Below, piece by piece: positions 27,521-36,430 of a DNA stretch of 64,000 nucleotides. This stretch comes from Fulvivirga maritima. Lineage in GTDB: Bacteria; Bacteroidota; Bacteroidia; Cytophagales; Cyclobacteriaceae. A program made the translations under genes and the position numbers. The notes under the pieces are model-generated. The model was not told the DNA's origin and searched no databases. It saw only the letters and a program-made list of their open reading frames with translations. How positions within the stretch are numbered: position 1 is the stretch's first letter; every line of letters starts with the position of its first letter. Location of the stretch: assembly GCF_021389955.1 (NCBI RefSeq), contig NZ_CP089980.1, forward strand, positions 5,699,001 through 5,763,000, read 5' to 3'.

Positions 27521-28894
27521 ACTCTGGTCTAAGAAATTTTAGCGATTCTAAGCAAAAATAAAGTGGTTTTCTTCTAATCTGGAAAAGTGAGCCCTCTATG
27601 GACTAAATAAAGGGTATTGATTGGTTTTATATATTGTTTTTTGAAGTTCTAGGTCTGGATTGTTTAGAAAGCGGGTAAGGTGAACATAGGCCATCAAGTG
27701 AAACCTTACCAATGAGACCATATTAGAGAAGGCCCATCTTTTTTTGATCTGTTTTCGGACTACTTCCATCAATAATAGACAGATCAGGGCACTCCAAATT
27801 TGGATCTCAATAGCATTTTGGTTGTCCCCCAGAAAATATTTGAGAGGAAAGTTCTGCTTCAGCTTTTTAAATAAAAGCTCTATCTGCCATCGGTATTTAT
27901 AAATGGCCGCTATTGTGGCTGCTTCCAACTCCATATTATTGGTCATAAACACTAATAATTTATTATTGAGGTCATCATAATAGGCTATTCTTCTATTTTG
28001 AAGCTCTTGCACTTGTCCATCAGTCTTGAAACTGATAACAACTTTTTCATCCTTAAGTACACAAAAGTCTTTATCTTCAGGCAGTTCTAGCTCATCTATT
28101 GATTGATATCTGGCATTTTCCTTCATTCTAGTAATGTAAAATATCCCTTGATGACTCCATTGTGCGTATTGTCTATAATCGATATACCCTTTATCCATCA
28201 CCACATAGGATCCTTCTGGGAGTTGTAATTGCTTTAAAAATGTATGATCATGCTGACTTCCCTTGGTCAACCGTACTAAACATGGCATTAATTCTGCCGC
28301 ATGAATCATTACATGAGCTTTAATGCCTCCCTTGCTTTTGCCATCTTTTCTAGGGCGTCCTGCTACCTTGAGAATATCTTTAAACAGACTAATAATCGTT
28401 GAATCAACAATATAAAGTTTATTGAGAACTTCCATTCTCAAGCGGCTGTCCGGCAAAAGGTGCCGATACTTTTTAAACAATTTCATGTAAATGTCTGCAA
28501 AGACTATACTACTGCGTTTTTTGTTGCTATCTGATAAAGTGGAACGTCTGGGTATAAATTGAATACCTAAATGGATCAGCTTGTTTTGGCAGGCCAAAAG
28601 CCCCGTAGTAAGCTCTCTGAGAGCACTTGCCCCACTGAAACAGCAGTATAACATGCTTACTAGGTGATGCCAAGTATTCAATTTCTTGTAATATCTGTCA
28701 GATTGGTATTTTGATATTATTTGATTTAACACCGATTTATCTATCAGCGATAATAGTTGAGAAAAGATTGGCTGTCCGTAGAAATATGTATTTTTACTCA
28801 TGTGTGATTTTTTGTTGTGGTAAACCGAAAATACACATTATGGGGCACTCTTGAAATTATTCAGAGGCCCCTATCTTTTTCTCGGACACTAGTG
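27504..28894. mobile_element. IS4-family insertion sequence, 1391 bp
   Basis: Bounded by perfect 13-bp terminal inverted repeats CACTAGTGTCCGA (27504-27516) and TCGGACACTAGTG (28882-28894), flanked by the 9-bp direct repeat ATTTAAAAT. One transposase gene on the minus strand fills most of it. The ends and target copies are unmutated, so the insertion is recent. It splits the gene at 26570-29889. Confidence 0.95.
27596..28801 (-). CDS. IS4-family transposase (DUF4372 type)
   Basis: 401 residues, intact. DDE transposase: first Asp in YIVDSTIISLF (about 130), second in YVVMDKGYIDYRQY (about 200), and the IS4 signature Y-(2)-R-(3)-E-(6)-K exactly matched by YKYRWQIELLFKKLK (about 307-321). The N-terminal GQPIFSQLLSLIDKSVLNQI is typical of the DUF4372-containing IS4 group. 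Catalyses cut-and-paste movement of the element. Confidence 0.95.
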   Translation of the reverse strand: MSKNTYFYGQPIFSQLLSLIDKSVLNQIISKYQSDRYYKKLNTWHHLVSMLYCCFSGASALRELTTGLLACQNKLIHLGIQFIPRRSTLSDSNKKRSSIVFADIYMKLFKKYRHLLPDSRLRMEVLNKLYIVDSTIISLFKDILKVAGRPRKDGKSKGGIKAHVMIHAAELMPCLVRLTKGSQHDHTFLKQLQLPEGSYVVMDKGYIDYRQYAQWSHQGIFYITRMKENARYQSIDELELPEDKDFCVLKDEKVVISFKTDGQVQELQNRRIAYYDDLNNKLLVFMTNNMELEAATIAAIYKYRWQIELLFKKLKQNFPLKYFLGDNQNAIEIQIWSALICLLLMEVVRKQIKKRWAFSNMVSLVRFHLMAYVHLTRFLNNPDLELQKTIYKTNQYPLFSP

Positions 28895-28903
28895 ATTTAA
28901 AAT
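28895..28903. repeat. Target-site duplication, right copy
   Basis: ATTTAAAAT directly after the right terminal repeat; identical to 27495-27503. Confidence 0.9.
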
Positions 28904-29889
28904 TAATATTCATTCCCATAGCAGCTTCAGACGCGCAAGTTCAAAATGAGATAAACAGTTTGCAATTACTTGAAAAGGCTACCTTTGAAAATTTTGCTGA
29001 AGATCAATTCAGAAAAAACAGCAATGTAAGCATGAATATCTGCAAATCTTTAGATCAGCTAAAAGAACATATAGCTTGGAAAAAACTACCTGAGCAATTA
29101 TTCCCAGAAGACCTATACCTCCCCTGGCTAAACCAAGTGCTTAACTGGGAAATTAAATCAATTACAAAGATAGAAGCACATGAAAACGCTCATTATTTAC
29201 ACAATGAGGGCGTTCGCTTGGAGCGAATAGATCTACTGGAAAAGGCAGAAGAAATTTATCAAAGGCTAATTGATGCCACAGAATCTCCCGCCTTTGAAAT
29301 TTATTATCTGGCTTCTAATACAGAGGCCATTTCTGATATTTATTTGAAACAAGGAGAATTAGAAAAGGCTTACTTATTTAGAAACAAAACCACTGAAATC
29401 TATCAGTCTAATCTCGATTCGATAATAAATAACTACTCTACTCACTCCCATTATACTGAATACCTATTTAGAAATTATTTCTTTGATGGTCCTATTATTA
29501 AATCCAGTGCAAATGATTTAGAAAAGCATGCTACTATGTGTGAAGACGAAGGCAAAGGACATTACAGCAAGCCTACCATGCTAAGAATAACTTTAGCCTT
29601 ACATGAAAACAAAGAAGATAAAGCTATATTTCTAATGGCTCGGCTACTTATTTTACTGGAACAGTTATTTGATGAAACTCAAAATTGCCTTAACCACACT
29701 GATGAGTCTCTTTTCCCAAAATTCCACAGTTTTTTAAGAGAAACGTTAGCCTTTTTTAAGGAAACCGAAAACGGCTACTATTACGATCCAAAATTAAGAT
29801 GGGACGATGTGAAGGACCTGTCACCAAAAACTATCATTGACACCTGGGAAGAACGAAAGGCTGAATTGAGAGAAAAATTCAAATCATAA
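28904..29889 (+). pseudogene. 3' part of the helical-repeat protein gene disrupted by the IS4-family element
   Basis: Continues the frame of the 26570 gene after removal of the element: LIFIPIAASDAQVQNEINSL, then LLEKATFENFAEDQFRKN to a stop at 29889. TPR-like helical pairs are visible (LHNEGVRLERIDLLEKAEEI; DIYLKQGELEKAYLFRNKTT). A TTG at 28960 could serve as a fortuitous start, but no ATG lies near. No promoter seen, so this half is probably silent. Confidence 0.78.
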
Positions 29890-30038
29890 TCCATTGAAAC
29901 CTGCTCCTAACCTATTGATTTCCTGAACAAAAGACACTTCTATTGAGAACAGATCAGTTTTTATAGTGTTTATTATTCATAGTTAACATTGTAAAACATT
30001 GACCTCACTAAAGGTGAGGAAATAATTTATATAGGATA

Positions 30039-30935
30039 ATGAGTAAAAAATGGACACATGCCGATATTCCTGATCAAACAGGAAAGGTGATAATAATTAC
30101 AGGAGCTACCAGCGGATTAGGTAAGGAGGCCAGCAAAGTATTGGCAGAAAAAGGTGCTACCGTAATTATGGCTGTAAGAAATACGGAAAAAGGAGAAAAA
30201 GTAATACAAGAGATCACAAAAGAACACCCAAAAGCTAAGCTAGAAGTTAAAAAGCTCGATTTAGGCAGCTTAAAATCCATTGAAAGCTTTGCTAAAGAAT
30301 TTCTACAGCAATATGATCAATTAAATATATTGATCAATAATGCAGGAGTTATGATGTGCCCTTACGCAAAAACGGAAGATGGATTTGAAATTCAAATGGG
30401 CACTAATCACTTAGGACACTTTGCTCTTACCCGCAAATTGATGGCTGCGTTAATACAAACCAAAGATTCAAGGGTGGTGGCCACCTCTAGCATTGGGCAC
30501 CGCATGGGAGATATTGATTTTGATGACATCAATTGGGAAAAAAGGAAATATGACACCAACAAAGCGTATGGTGACAGCAAATTAGCCAACTTATACTTTA
30601 CCTATGAAGGCGCCAGGAAATTTAGCAGCAACCCTAATGCTCCTAAAATGGTAGCCGCTCACCCAGGAGTAACCGCCACTGACCTAGACAGACATAGCAA
30701 GCTTTTACAGTTTTTCAACAAGTTTATGGCACAAGGTGTAGAAAAGGGAACTTTACCCACTCTCAGGGCAGCTACTGACCCTACGGCAAAATCTGGCGAC
30801 TACTTCGGCCCTGGCGGGTTGTTTGAAGCCAGAGGATATCCAAAAAAAGTGGACTCTAATGCGCTTTCTAAAGATATAGAAAAAGCACAAAAGCTATGGA
30901 AAGTATCAGAGCAAATGACTGGAGTGAGTTTTTAA
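30039..30935 (+). CDS. Short-chain dehydrogenase/reductase (retinol-dehydrogenase-like)
   Basis: 298 residues, cytoplasmic NAD(P)-dependent oxidoreductase. Cofactor motif TGATSGLG (about 21-28), NNAGVM (about 98), catalytic Ser in VATSSIGHR (about 150) and YGDSK (Tyr-x3-Lys, about 179-183). The RNTEKGEKV segment after the second strand (Arg) suggests NADP. Such SDRs reduce aldehydes or lipids; the substrate is unknown. Stands alone, followed by a hairpin. Confidence 0.9.
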   Translation: MSKKWTHADIPDQTGKVIIITGATSGLGKEASKVLAEKGATVIMAVRNTEKGEKVIQEITKEHPKAKLEVKKLDLGSLKSIESFAKEFLQQYDQLNILINNAGVMMCPYAKTEDGFEIQMGTNHLGHFALTRKLMAALIQTKDSRVVATSSIGHRMGDIDFDDINWEKRKYDTNKAYGDSKLANLYFTYEGARKFSSNPNAPKMVAAHPGVTATDLDRHSKLLQFFNKFMAQGVEKGTLPTLRAATDPTAKSGDYFGPGGLFEARGYPKKVDSNALSKDIEKAQKLWKVSEQMTGVSF

Positions 30936-30955
30936 ACTCAACTCCTTTCATAAAT

Positions 30956-30991
30956 AATGAGGCCGCGTAAATTACTTTACACGACCTCATT
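30956..30991 (+). terminator. Hairpin terminator after the SDR gene
   Basis: AATGAGG (30956-30962) pairs with CCTCATT (30985-30991), with an inner CGTAA/TTAC pairing. No long T run follows, so it is a weaker candidate than others here. Confidence 0.5.
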
Positions 30992-31073
30992 ACTAATAAA
31001 TCAATTACTAATTCTTCGCAATCTTACTTCTAATCATTTGGAATTAGCGATAAATGAATATTGGGATCAATAT

Positions 31074-32330
31074 TTATAGGCCTATTCTATAAAGAGTAGC
31101 ATTTTCCTCATCAGTTACAGCGTATAGCGCTCCATCTACCCCTTCAAGCACATCTCTAAATCGATGTCCTTCATCTTCCAGCAAGCGCTCCTCACCTACC
31201 ACAGCATTATCTTCTATCACAAGCCTAACCACATGCTGACCACTAAGGCCTGCCAAAAACAGGTTATTAGTCCATTCTGATATTAAACTTCCGGTATAGA
31301 AAGTAACGCCACTGGGAGATACCACAGGATCCCAATAATACTCTGGCTGCTCCATTCCTTCTTGCTGTGTTATACCTTCACCGATAGGGCCACCAGAATA
31401 CTCTATACCATATGAAATGGTAGGCCAGCCATAATCGTCACCTGCACTGATCAGGTTCACCTCATCACCCCCTCTTGGGCCCATTTCAACCTCCCACAAA
31501 TCACCAGTTGTAGGGTGAATAGCCAGACCTTGTGGATTTCTATGACCGTAAGAATAAATCTCTGGCAGTATTCCTTGCTGCCCCACAAAAGGGTTATCAG
31601 CTACAGGATCTCCATCAGTTGTGATGCGAAGTACTTTACCTAAAGCAGCATCCAGCTCCTGAGCCTCTGGTCTGGAAGCCAAATCAGAACGCTCACCTGT
31701 ACTTACAAATAAATTTCCATCACCATCCCACGCTAAGCGACCTCCATAGTGCAAAGTACTATTGAAGAACGGAATAGCCGTATAAATGACCTCAGCATTC
31801 TCAATGGTCTCTTCATCATCTGCAAGTCTTCCTTTACCCACTGCGGTGGCGGTTCCTCCTTGCCCATTTAGCGAAAAGGTCCAATACACCAGACGGTTGG
31901 TTGTAAAATCAGGATCTATAGCTACATCTAGCAAACCACCCTGACCTGAACTGTTAACAGATGGCAACCCTGTAATAGCATTACTCACCTGGCCTGAAGT
32001 AGAAATAATACGCATGGTACCTCCTTTTTCAGTTAACAGAATTCTACCATCAGGTAAATTGGTCATCCCCCAAGGGTTCGAAAGACCGGTAGCAAATTCT
32101 GTCACCTGATACTCGGTTTCTGTAGCCACACCATTAATTCTGGTTTGCCCCTCAAAAGCCGGTTCATAATCGGTATTAGGTGGCAATGTCTCTACTGGAG
32201 CTAGCAAACTATCTGTAGGAGTACCGGGATTTTCTGTTGGCGGGGTAGCCTCATCATCTGAACTACATGCAAAACTGAGACAGCCTAGCATTAACATTCC
32301 CACCAATGAAACAATTGATTGATTTTTCAT
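31074..32330 (-). CDS. PQQ-dependent soluble aldose-sugar dehydrogenase-type lipoprotein
   Basis: 418 residues. Lipobox ending FAC (Cys22) anchors it to a membrane. The body from about 75 is the GSDH beta-propeller: GLSNPWGMTNLPDGRILLTE, then GQGGLLDVAIDPDF, catalytic-loop LHYGGRLAWDGDGNLF, YGHRNPQGLAIHPTTGDLW and HRFRDVLEGVDGALY. Members oxidise sugars or related substrates with PQQ in the periplasm. No PQQ biosynthesis genes in the window, so the cofactor may be scavenged. Divergent from the HxlR regulator, which may control it. Confidence 0.9.
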   Translation of the reverse strand: MKNQSIVSLVGMLMLGCLSFACSSDDEATPPTENPGTPTDSLLAPVETLPPNTDYEPAFEGQTRINGVATETEYQVTEFATGLSNPWGMTNLPDGRILLTEKGGTMRIISTSGQVSNAITGLPSVNSSGQGGLLDVAIDPDFTTNRLVYWTFSLNGQGGTATAVGKGRLADDEETIENAEVIYTAIPFFNSTLHYGGRLAWDGDGNLFVSTGERSDLASRPEAQELDAALGKVLRITTDGDPVADNPFVGQQGILPEIYSYGHRNPQGLAIHPTTGDLWEVEMGPRGGDEVNLISAGDDYGWPTISYGIEYSGGPIGEGITQQEGMEQPEYYWDPVVSPSGVTFYTGSLISEWTNNLFLAGLSGQHVVRLVIEDNAVVGEERLLEDEGHRFRDVLEGVDGALYAVTDEENATLYRIGL

Positions 32331-32482
32331 AATTATTAGATTTAGGTTTTAGATTCTAACTATGGTTATTAACAAAAGTTCAAAATATAGCTCATGACTA
32401 AACCCTGCACCTACTGCAAAATTTACTCCTACAGACTTGAATGCAACCAGACAACTAAACTTTAATACTATAAATAATATAG

Positions 32483-32513
32483 TTGCAAACCTAAGTATAG
32501 TATTATAGCTTTG
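32483..32513 (+). promoter_or_regulatory. Promoter of the HxlR-family gene
   Basis: TTG (32483-32485), 20 bases, then TAGCTTTG (32506-32513), which fits the Bacteroidota -33/-7 pair. Overlapping AT-rich inverted sequences (ATACTATAAATAATATAG; AGTATAGTATTATAG) could be operator sites for HxlR in the divergent region. Confidence 0.55.
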
Positions 32514-32541
32514 CAATAACGGTCAAATTGTATAGTAAGAG

Positions 32542-32898
32542 ATGTATTGTATAGACAACAAGCAATATCCATGTGGTACCAGTCTGACTATGAAGTACAT
32601 AGGCGGAAAATGGAAAGCGGTAATTTTGATTCAATTAATTAAAAAAAAGCGATATAGCGAGTTAAGAAAGCTACTCCCCATGGTTACGGAGCGCACTATT
32701 AGCCTACAACTAAAAGAATTGGAAGCTGATGGTTTGGTAGAAAGAAAAGTATACACCAACAAACCTCCTCTTAAGGTGGAATATTCATTAACTGATTTTG
32801 GAAAAACTCTCATACCATTATTAGAAGGTATGGCCAAATGGGGAATGGAAACCGCTGAAAAAAATGAAAGAGTTACAGTGGTTAAAGATGATAAGTAA
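32542..32898 (+). CDS. HxlR-family winged helix-turn-helix regulator
   Basis: 118 residues. Typical HxlR layout: an N-terminal Cys (YPCGTS), KYIGGKWKAVILIQL, RYSELRKLLPMVTERTISLQ and the wing YSLTDFGKTLIPLLE. HxlR proteins often sense reactive carbonyls or oxidants through the conserved Cys (here Cys11) and control a divergent gene, here the sugar dehydrogenase at 31074-32330. Target is inferred from position. Confidence 0.9.
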   Translation: MYCIDNKQYPCGTSLTMKYIGGKWKAVILIQLIKKKRYSELRKLLPMVTERTISLQLKELEADGLVERKVYTNKPPLKVEYSLTDFGKTLIPLLEGMAKWGMETAEKNERVTVVKDDK

Positions 32899-32923
32899 AA
32901 TATAAGCCTACCAAAAAGATTAT

Positions 32924-32961
32924 AAAAGCAAAAGGCTACTTCACTCCACCTTTTGCTTTTT
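32924..32961. terminator. Bidirectional terminator between hxlR-type gene and the cyclophilin-like gene
   Basis: A 12-bp perfect stem (AAAAGCAAAAGG / CCTTTTGCTTTT) between two converging genes, with A and T runs on both sides. Confidence 0.8.
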
Positions 32962-32997
32962 CTATATTAAAGGAGTAGAAGACTCACACTTCCAGGT

Positions 32998-33360
32998 TTA
33001 TTGAGCCACATCCACTGTTAATTCTATTTCATCAGACAAAGCTTTTACTTTATTTAAATCATCAGTAACCTTGCCTATTCTAATAAGACCAGTATGTGAA
33101 GCCGACTGCTCCTCGCCTGAATATAATATAGTAAAATAAGCTCCCGCCAAGCAGATATCTCCATTTACCCATCCATTATGTTTATCACTCTCGTCATAAG
33201 CTAATGGCTCCTGAATCACTCCGCAGTAATCAAATTCATAACGATGTAAGGTTACGGTATATGGCAATTTATTAAGAAGATCTTTTGCAGTAGTAGAATC
33301 ATTAAATACTGCATTAATTTTAGTATCTCCCACTTTTAATATGATTGATGTTTCTGACAT
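32998..33360 (-). CDS. Cyclophilin-like fold protein
   Basis: 120 residues matching the small cyclophilin-like family: IILKVGDTKINAVFNDSTTA, then LLNKLPYTVTLHRYEFDYCG, GDICLAGAYFTILYSGEE and LIRIGKVTDDL. No signal peptide. Often found beside hydrolases or aldo-keto reductases; function unknown, prolyl isomerase activity not expected. Separate from the hydrolase downstream on the same strand by about 176 bases and its terminator. Confidence 0.82.
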   Translation of the reverse strand: MSETSIILKVGDTKINAVFNDSTTAKDLLNKLPYTVTLHRYEFDYCGVIQEPLAYDESDKHNGWVNGDICLAGAYFTILYSGEEQSASHTGLIRIGKVTDDLNKVKALSDEIELTVDVAQ

Positions 33361-33455
33361 ATTATTTTAAAATGTATTTGTAAAATATAAACAACTGAAT
33401 TCCCCTTTTGACGACAGCAACTTTAGGCTCTCAGTCAATGAGGCAAAAATCAAAA

Positions 33456-33473
33456 AAGGGCGCGAGCGCCCTT
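33456..33473 (-). terminator. Rho-independent terminator after the DLH-like hydrolase gene
   Basis: Seven-bp stem AAGGGCG / CGCCCTT with a CGAG loop, followed on the minus strand by a T run. Confidence 0.82.
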
Positions 33474-33536
33474 CTTTGTTCTTCATACACGCTAAACAGG
33501 TATGATTGATATAATCTTCATCTTCAGAAAAATCTC

Positions 33537-34634
33537 TTATTTAAGATTTTCAGTGAAGAACGTTTCTAATTTATCAAAAGGAATATAATCTTTATCTCCG
33601 CCATCATATAAGTCAGTATGAACAGCTCCAGGGATAATCATCAGCTCCTTTGGCTCTTCCGCTGCTTTGTAAGCATCTTCACTGAAGTAACGAGAGTGAG
33701 CCTCTGAACCAGCTATGATCAACATGGGTCTGGGAGAGATTTCTTTAATGTAAGTCAAAATAGGCATGTTCATTAAAGAAATAGGAGTTGTCACTGTCCA
33801 AGAACCGTTAGAGTTAATAGAACGCGGGTGAAAACCTCTGTCTGTTTTATAATAATCGAAGTACCCTTGAACGAATTCAGGCTCATTTCCTTCAATTTTA
33901 TCAGGCAGACCATTAGGAGCTAAAGCTGGTGTTCCATTTTCAGCATCTTTCCAACGTTGCTCACTTAATTGCTCTAATATTTGTGTACGTTGCTCAGGAG
34001 TAGTTGCATCAAAATATCCTTTTGCATTTACCCGTGACATATCATACATACTAGTGGTAGCTACTGCTTTCACTCTTTTATCTACAGCCACAGCATTTAA
34101 AGCAAATCCACCGAAACCACATATACCAATGATTCCGATTTTCTCTCTATCTACATTATCTTGTATTCCAAGAAAATCAACTGCTGCACTAAAATCTTCT
34201 GTATTAATATCAGGAGAAGCTACAAAACGAGGCTCACCCCCACTTTCACCTGTATAAGAAGGATCAAAAGCTAATACAGCAAATCCGCGCTCAGCCATAG
34301 TATTAGCATAAAAACCAGAAGCCTGCTCTTTTACCGCTCCGAAAGGTCCACTGATAGCCAAAGCTGCCAGCTTACCAGCTTCCTCATTTTTAGGTAAATA
34401 GAAATCTCCTGTTAGCGTAATGCCATAACGATTTTTAAAAGTTACTTTTTTGCGAGTAACCTTGTCACTCAATTCAAAGGTGTATTGTTCTTTTTCACTC
34501 ATCTTTTCCTTATTTTCACTTGTTTCTGTCTTTTCCTTGCTTTCAGATACACTACTGTTATCTTCTTGCTTTTGCGTGCAGGCCTGTCCTAAAAACAATA
34601 GAACAGATGCTGCTAAAATGGTTACTTTTTTCAT
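33537..34634 (-). CDS. Alpha/beta hydrolase lipoprotein with Cys nucleophile (dienelactone-hydrolase-like)
   Basis: 365 residues. Lipobox GQAC (Cys19) and a polar Ser/Glu/Lys linker to about 50. The fold starts at VTFKNRYGITLTGDFYLP. The nucleophile elbow is IGICGFGG: Cys replaces Ser, as in dienelactone hydrolases. Acid and base are probably around ILTYIKEISPRPMLIIAGSE and GAVHTDLYD (His about 340). Members are often annotated as acetyl xylan esterase or DLH-type; the substrate is unknown. Confidence 0.83.
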   Translation of the reverse strand: MKKVTILAASVLLFLGQACTQKQEDNSSVSESKEKTETSENKEKMSEKEQYTFELSDKVTRKKVTFKNRYGITLTGDFYLPKNEEAGKLAALAISGPFGAVKEQASGFYANTMAERGFAVLAFDPSYTGESGGEPRFVASPDINTEDFSAAVDFLGIQDNVDREKIGIIGICGFGGFALNAVAVDKRVKAVATTSMYDMSRVNAKGYFDATTPEQRTQILEQLSEQRWKDAENGTPALAPNGLPDKIEGNEPEFVQGYFDYYKTDRGFHPRSINSNGSWTVTTPISLMNMPILTYIKEISPRPMLIIAGSEAHSRYFSEDAYKAAEEPKELMIIPGAVHTDLYDGGDKDYIPFDKLETFFTENLK

Positions 34635-34963
34635 TGTTGTTGTTTTCCACTAAGCGGCATTGCTCTTTTCCTTTTGCCATTCTCATCATGAGCAATTACC
34701 ACTGTCAGCAGATATGTTTTAATTAAATCTTAATGCAAAAGTACCATCAAACCTTAGAAGCAGGCTAAAGATTATCATACCAAAAAGTATATTATTCAAA
34801 CCTAAACACACCCCATCGTATTCAATCAATAAGGCAATGATTTAACCATTATATACCAATCAACATCTATAAATAAACAGAAAAGACGATAGAAACATCA
34901 ATTTCAACCAGATTGGAAAGTATATTTATTGAAACTGATTATTATAAATATGAAAAGCCTTTG
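34635..34963. other. Intergenic region upstream of the DLH-like hydrolase
   Basis: 329 AT-rich bases. No gene, repeat or clear promoter seen on either strand. Confidence 0.5.
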
Positions 34964-36169
34964 CTAATGAGCTTCTCTCTTTCTTAAATACATGGTAAAC
35001 GCGGCGGCCGTAGCAAACAGGCCTATTATCCAACACATAGTCCAGGGCTCCCCTTCACCATCACTAAAAACTGCCAGCAGCACAGTAGATAAAATGCCAC
35101 TTCCGTATTGTAATGAACCTAAGAGCGCAGAAGCCGCGCCAGCTATCTCAGGCACTTTATCTAAAGCTGCAGCTGTACAACAAGCCGCCACTACCCCATT
35201 CATAGAAAAGAAGAAAAACACAGGCACCATCACCCCATAAATACCTCCAATGTCAAGCTTCACTAATGTGGCCAGAGTAATCCCGGCGACCATAGCTATA
35301 GTGGTTGACTCCTTTAGAAGGCTATCCAGACTGTACCTTCTCACCAAAAGCCTGTTAATAAAACTCAAGGTAGCTATGCCCACCACATTCACAGCGAATA
35401 GCCATCCATAATTTTCAGGGTCTACATTAAAATGCTTGATGTAGACCAAAGGAGAACCAGCCACAAAAGCATAAACACCCACATAAAAGAAGGTAACACA
35501 AAGCGTATAGGTCATAAACCGCCTGTTGCGGATAAGGAAATTATATTTTTTAAAAGCGTCCCAAAGAGATGCATTCTCCCTCCTCTCTTCAGGCAGTGTT
35601 TCTGGCAGCTTAAACAAAGAAAAAAGCATGATCACCCCTATTACTGCCAATAACCAAAATATGCTATGCCAGGTACTGAACTTAAGAATTTGACCTCCTA
35701 ACAATGGCCCTATTATAGGCGCCAAAGCCATGAGAATCATCAAGGTAGATAACATTTCTGCCGCTTTAGAGCGCTCCAAGGTATCCCTCACCATTGCTCG
35801 TGATAGCATAGGCCCAACACAAGCTCCAAAGGCCTGAAATACACGAAAGACCACTATTTGAACGATAGTTTCTGAAAAAGCACAGCCAATAGAACCCAAA
35901 ATAAAAATGACCAGCCCTATGGTTAAAGGCAGCTTTCTTCCATAACGATCGCTAATAGGTCCCCAGATAATTTGAGCGATTGCAAAACCAATAAGAAAGC
36001 CGGTAACAGTAAGCTCTACATCTCCCTGCAAGTCTTCCTGCATTACAGGCATAGCTGGCAAATATATATCGGTAGATAAAGAGGTAAAAGCCATCAGTGC
36101 GGCCAAAATACTCCACACTAGATTACCCAGATTGGCATTATTTTCTTTATTGATTACTGTCATACACAC
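34964..36169 (-). CDS. Bcr/CflA-family multidrug efflux MFS transporter
   Basis: 401 residues with 12 predicted membrane helices. The Bcr/CflA hallmarks are STDIYLPAMPVMQEDL (after TM1), GPISDRYGRKLPLTIG (MFS loop 2-3 motif) and SRAMVRDTLERSKAAEMLS (about 125-143). A drug:H+ antiporter of the inner membrane. Start at ATG 36169; a second Met (Met3) is possible. Monocistronic. Confidence 0.92.
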   Translation of the reverse strand: MCMTVINKENNANLGNLVWSILAALMAFTSLSTDIYLPAMPVMQEDLQGDVELTVTGFLIGFAIAQIIWGPISDRYGRKLPLTIGLVIFILGSIGCAFSETIVQIVVFRVFQAFGACVGPMLSRAMVRDTLERSKAAEMLSTLMILMALAPIIGPLLGGQILKFSTWHSIFWLLAVIGVIMLFSLFKLPETLPEERRENASLWDAFKKYNFLIRNRRFMTYTLCVTFFYVGVYAFVAGSPLVYIKHFNVDPENYGWLFAVNVVGIATLSFINRLLVRRYSLDSLLKESTTIAMVAGITLATLVKLDIGGIYGVMVPVFFFFSMNGVVAACCTAAALDKVPEIAGAASALLGSLQYGSGILSTVLLAVFSDGEGEPWTMCWIIGLFATAAAFTMYLRKREAH

Positions 36170-36382
36170 TGAAATATTAACCTAAATATTGTTACCTAGA
36201 GCCTCAACAACTCCACTTTAGCAAAGTTCTACCAATTAATAGACTACAAATAATGAGATACAAACGAAAAACTAAGAAAAACAAACATCGCTTCTTTTAA
36301 AAGCAATGAATACATCTAATTATTCACCCTTTCATAAAAAGGTCACCTTATCTTGAAGAAATTTGTTTGAGCAGTAAAAAAA

Positions 36383-36404
36383 ATAGCGACCCGAAGGCCG
36401 CTAT
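36383..36404 (-). terminator. Rho-independent terminator after the molybdenum hydroxylase operon
   Basis: ATAGCGACC / GGCCGCTAT with one mismatch and a CGAA tetraloop, followed on the minus strand by an eight-T run. Confidence 0.8.
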
Positions 36405-36430
36405 CAATTCTTTCTTATTTCCAGCTTCCT

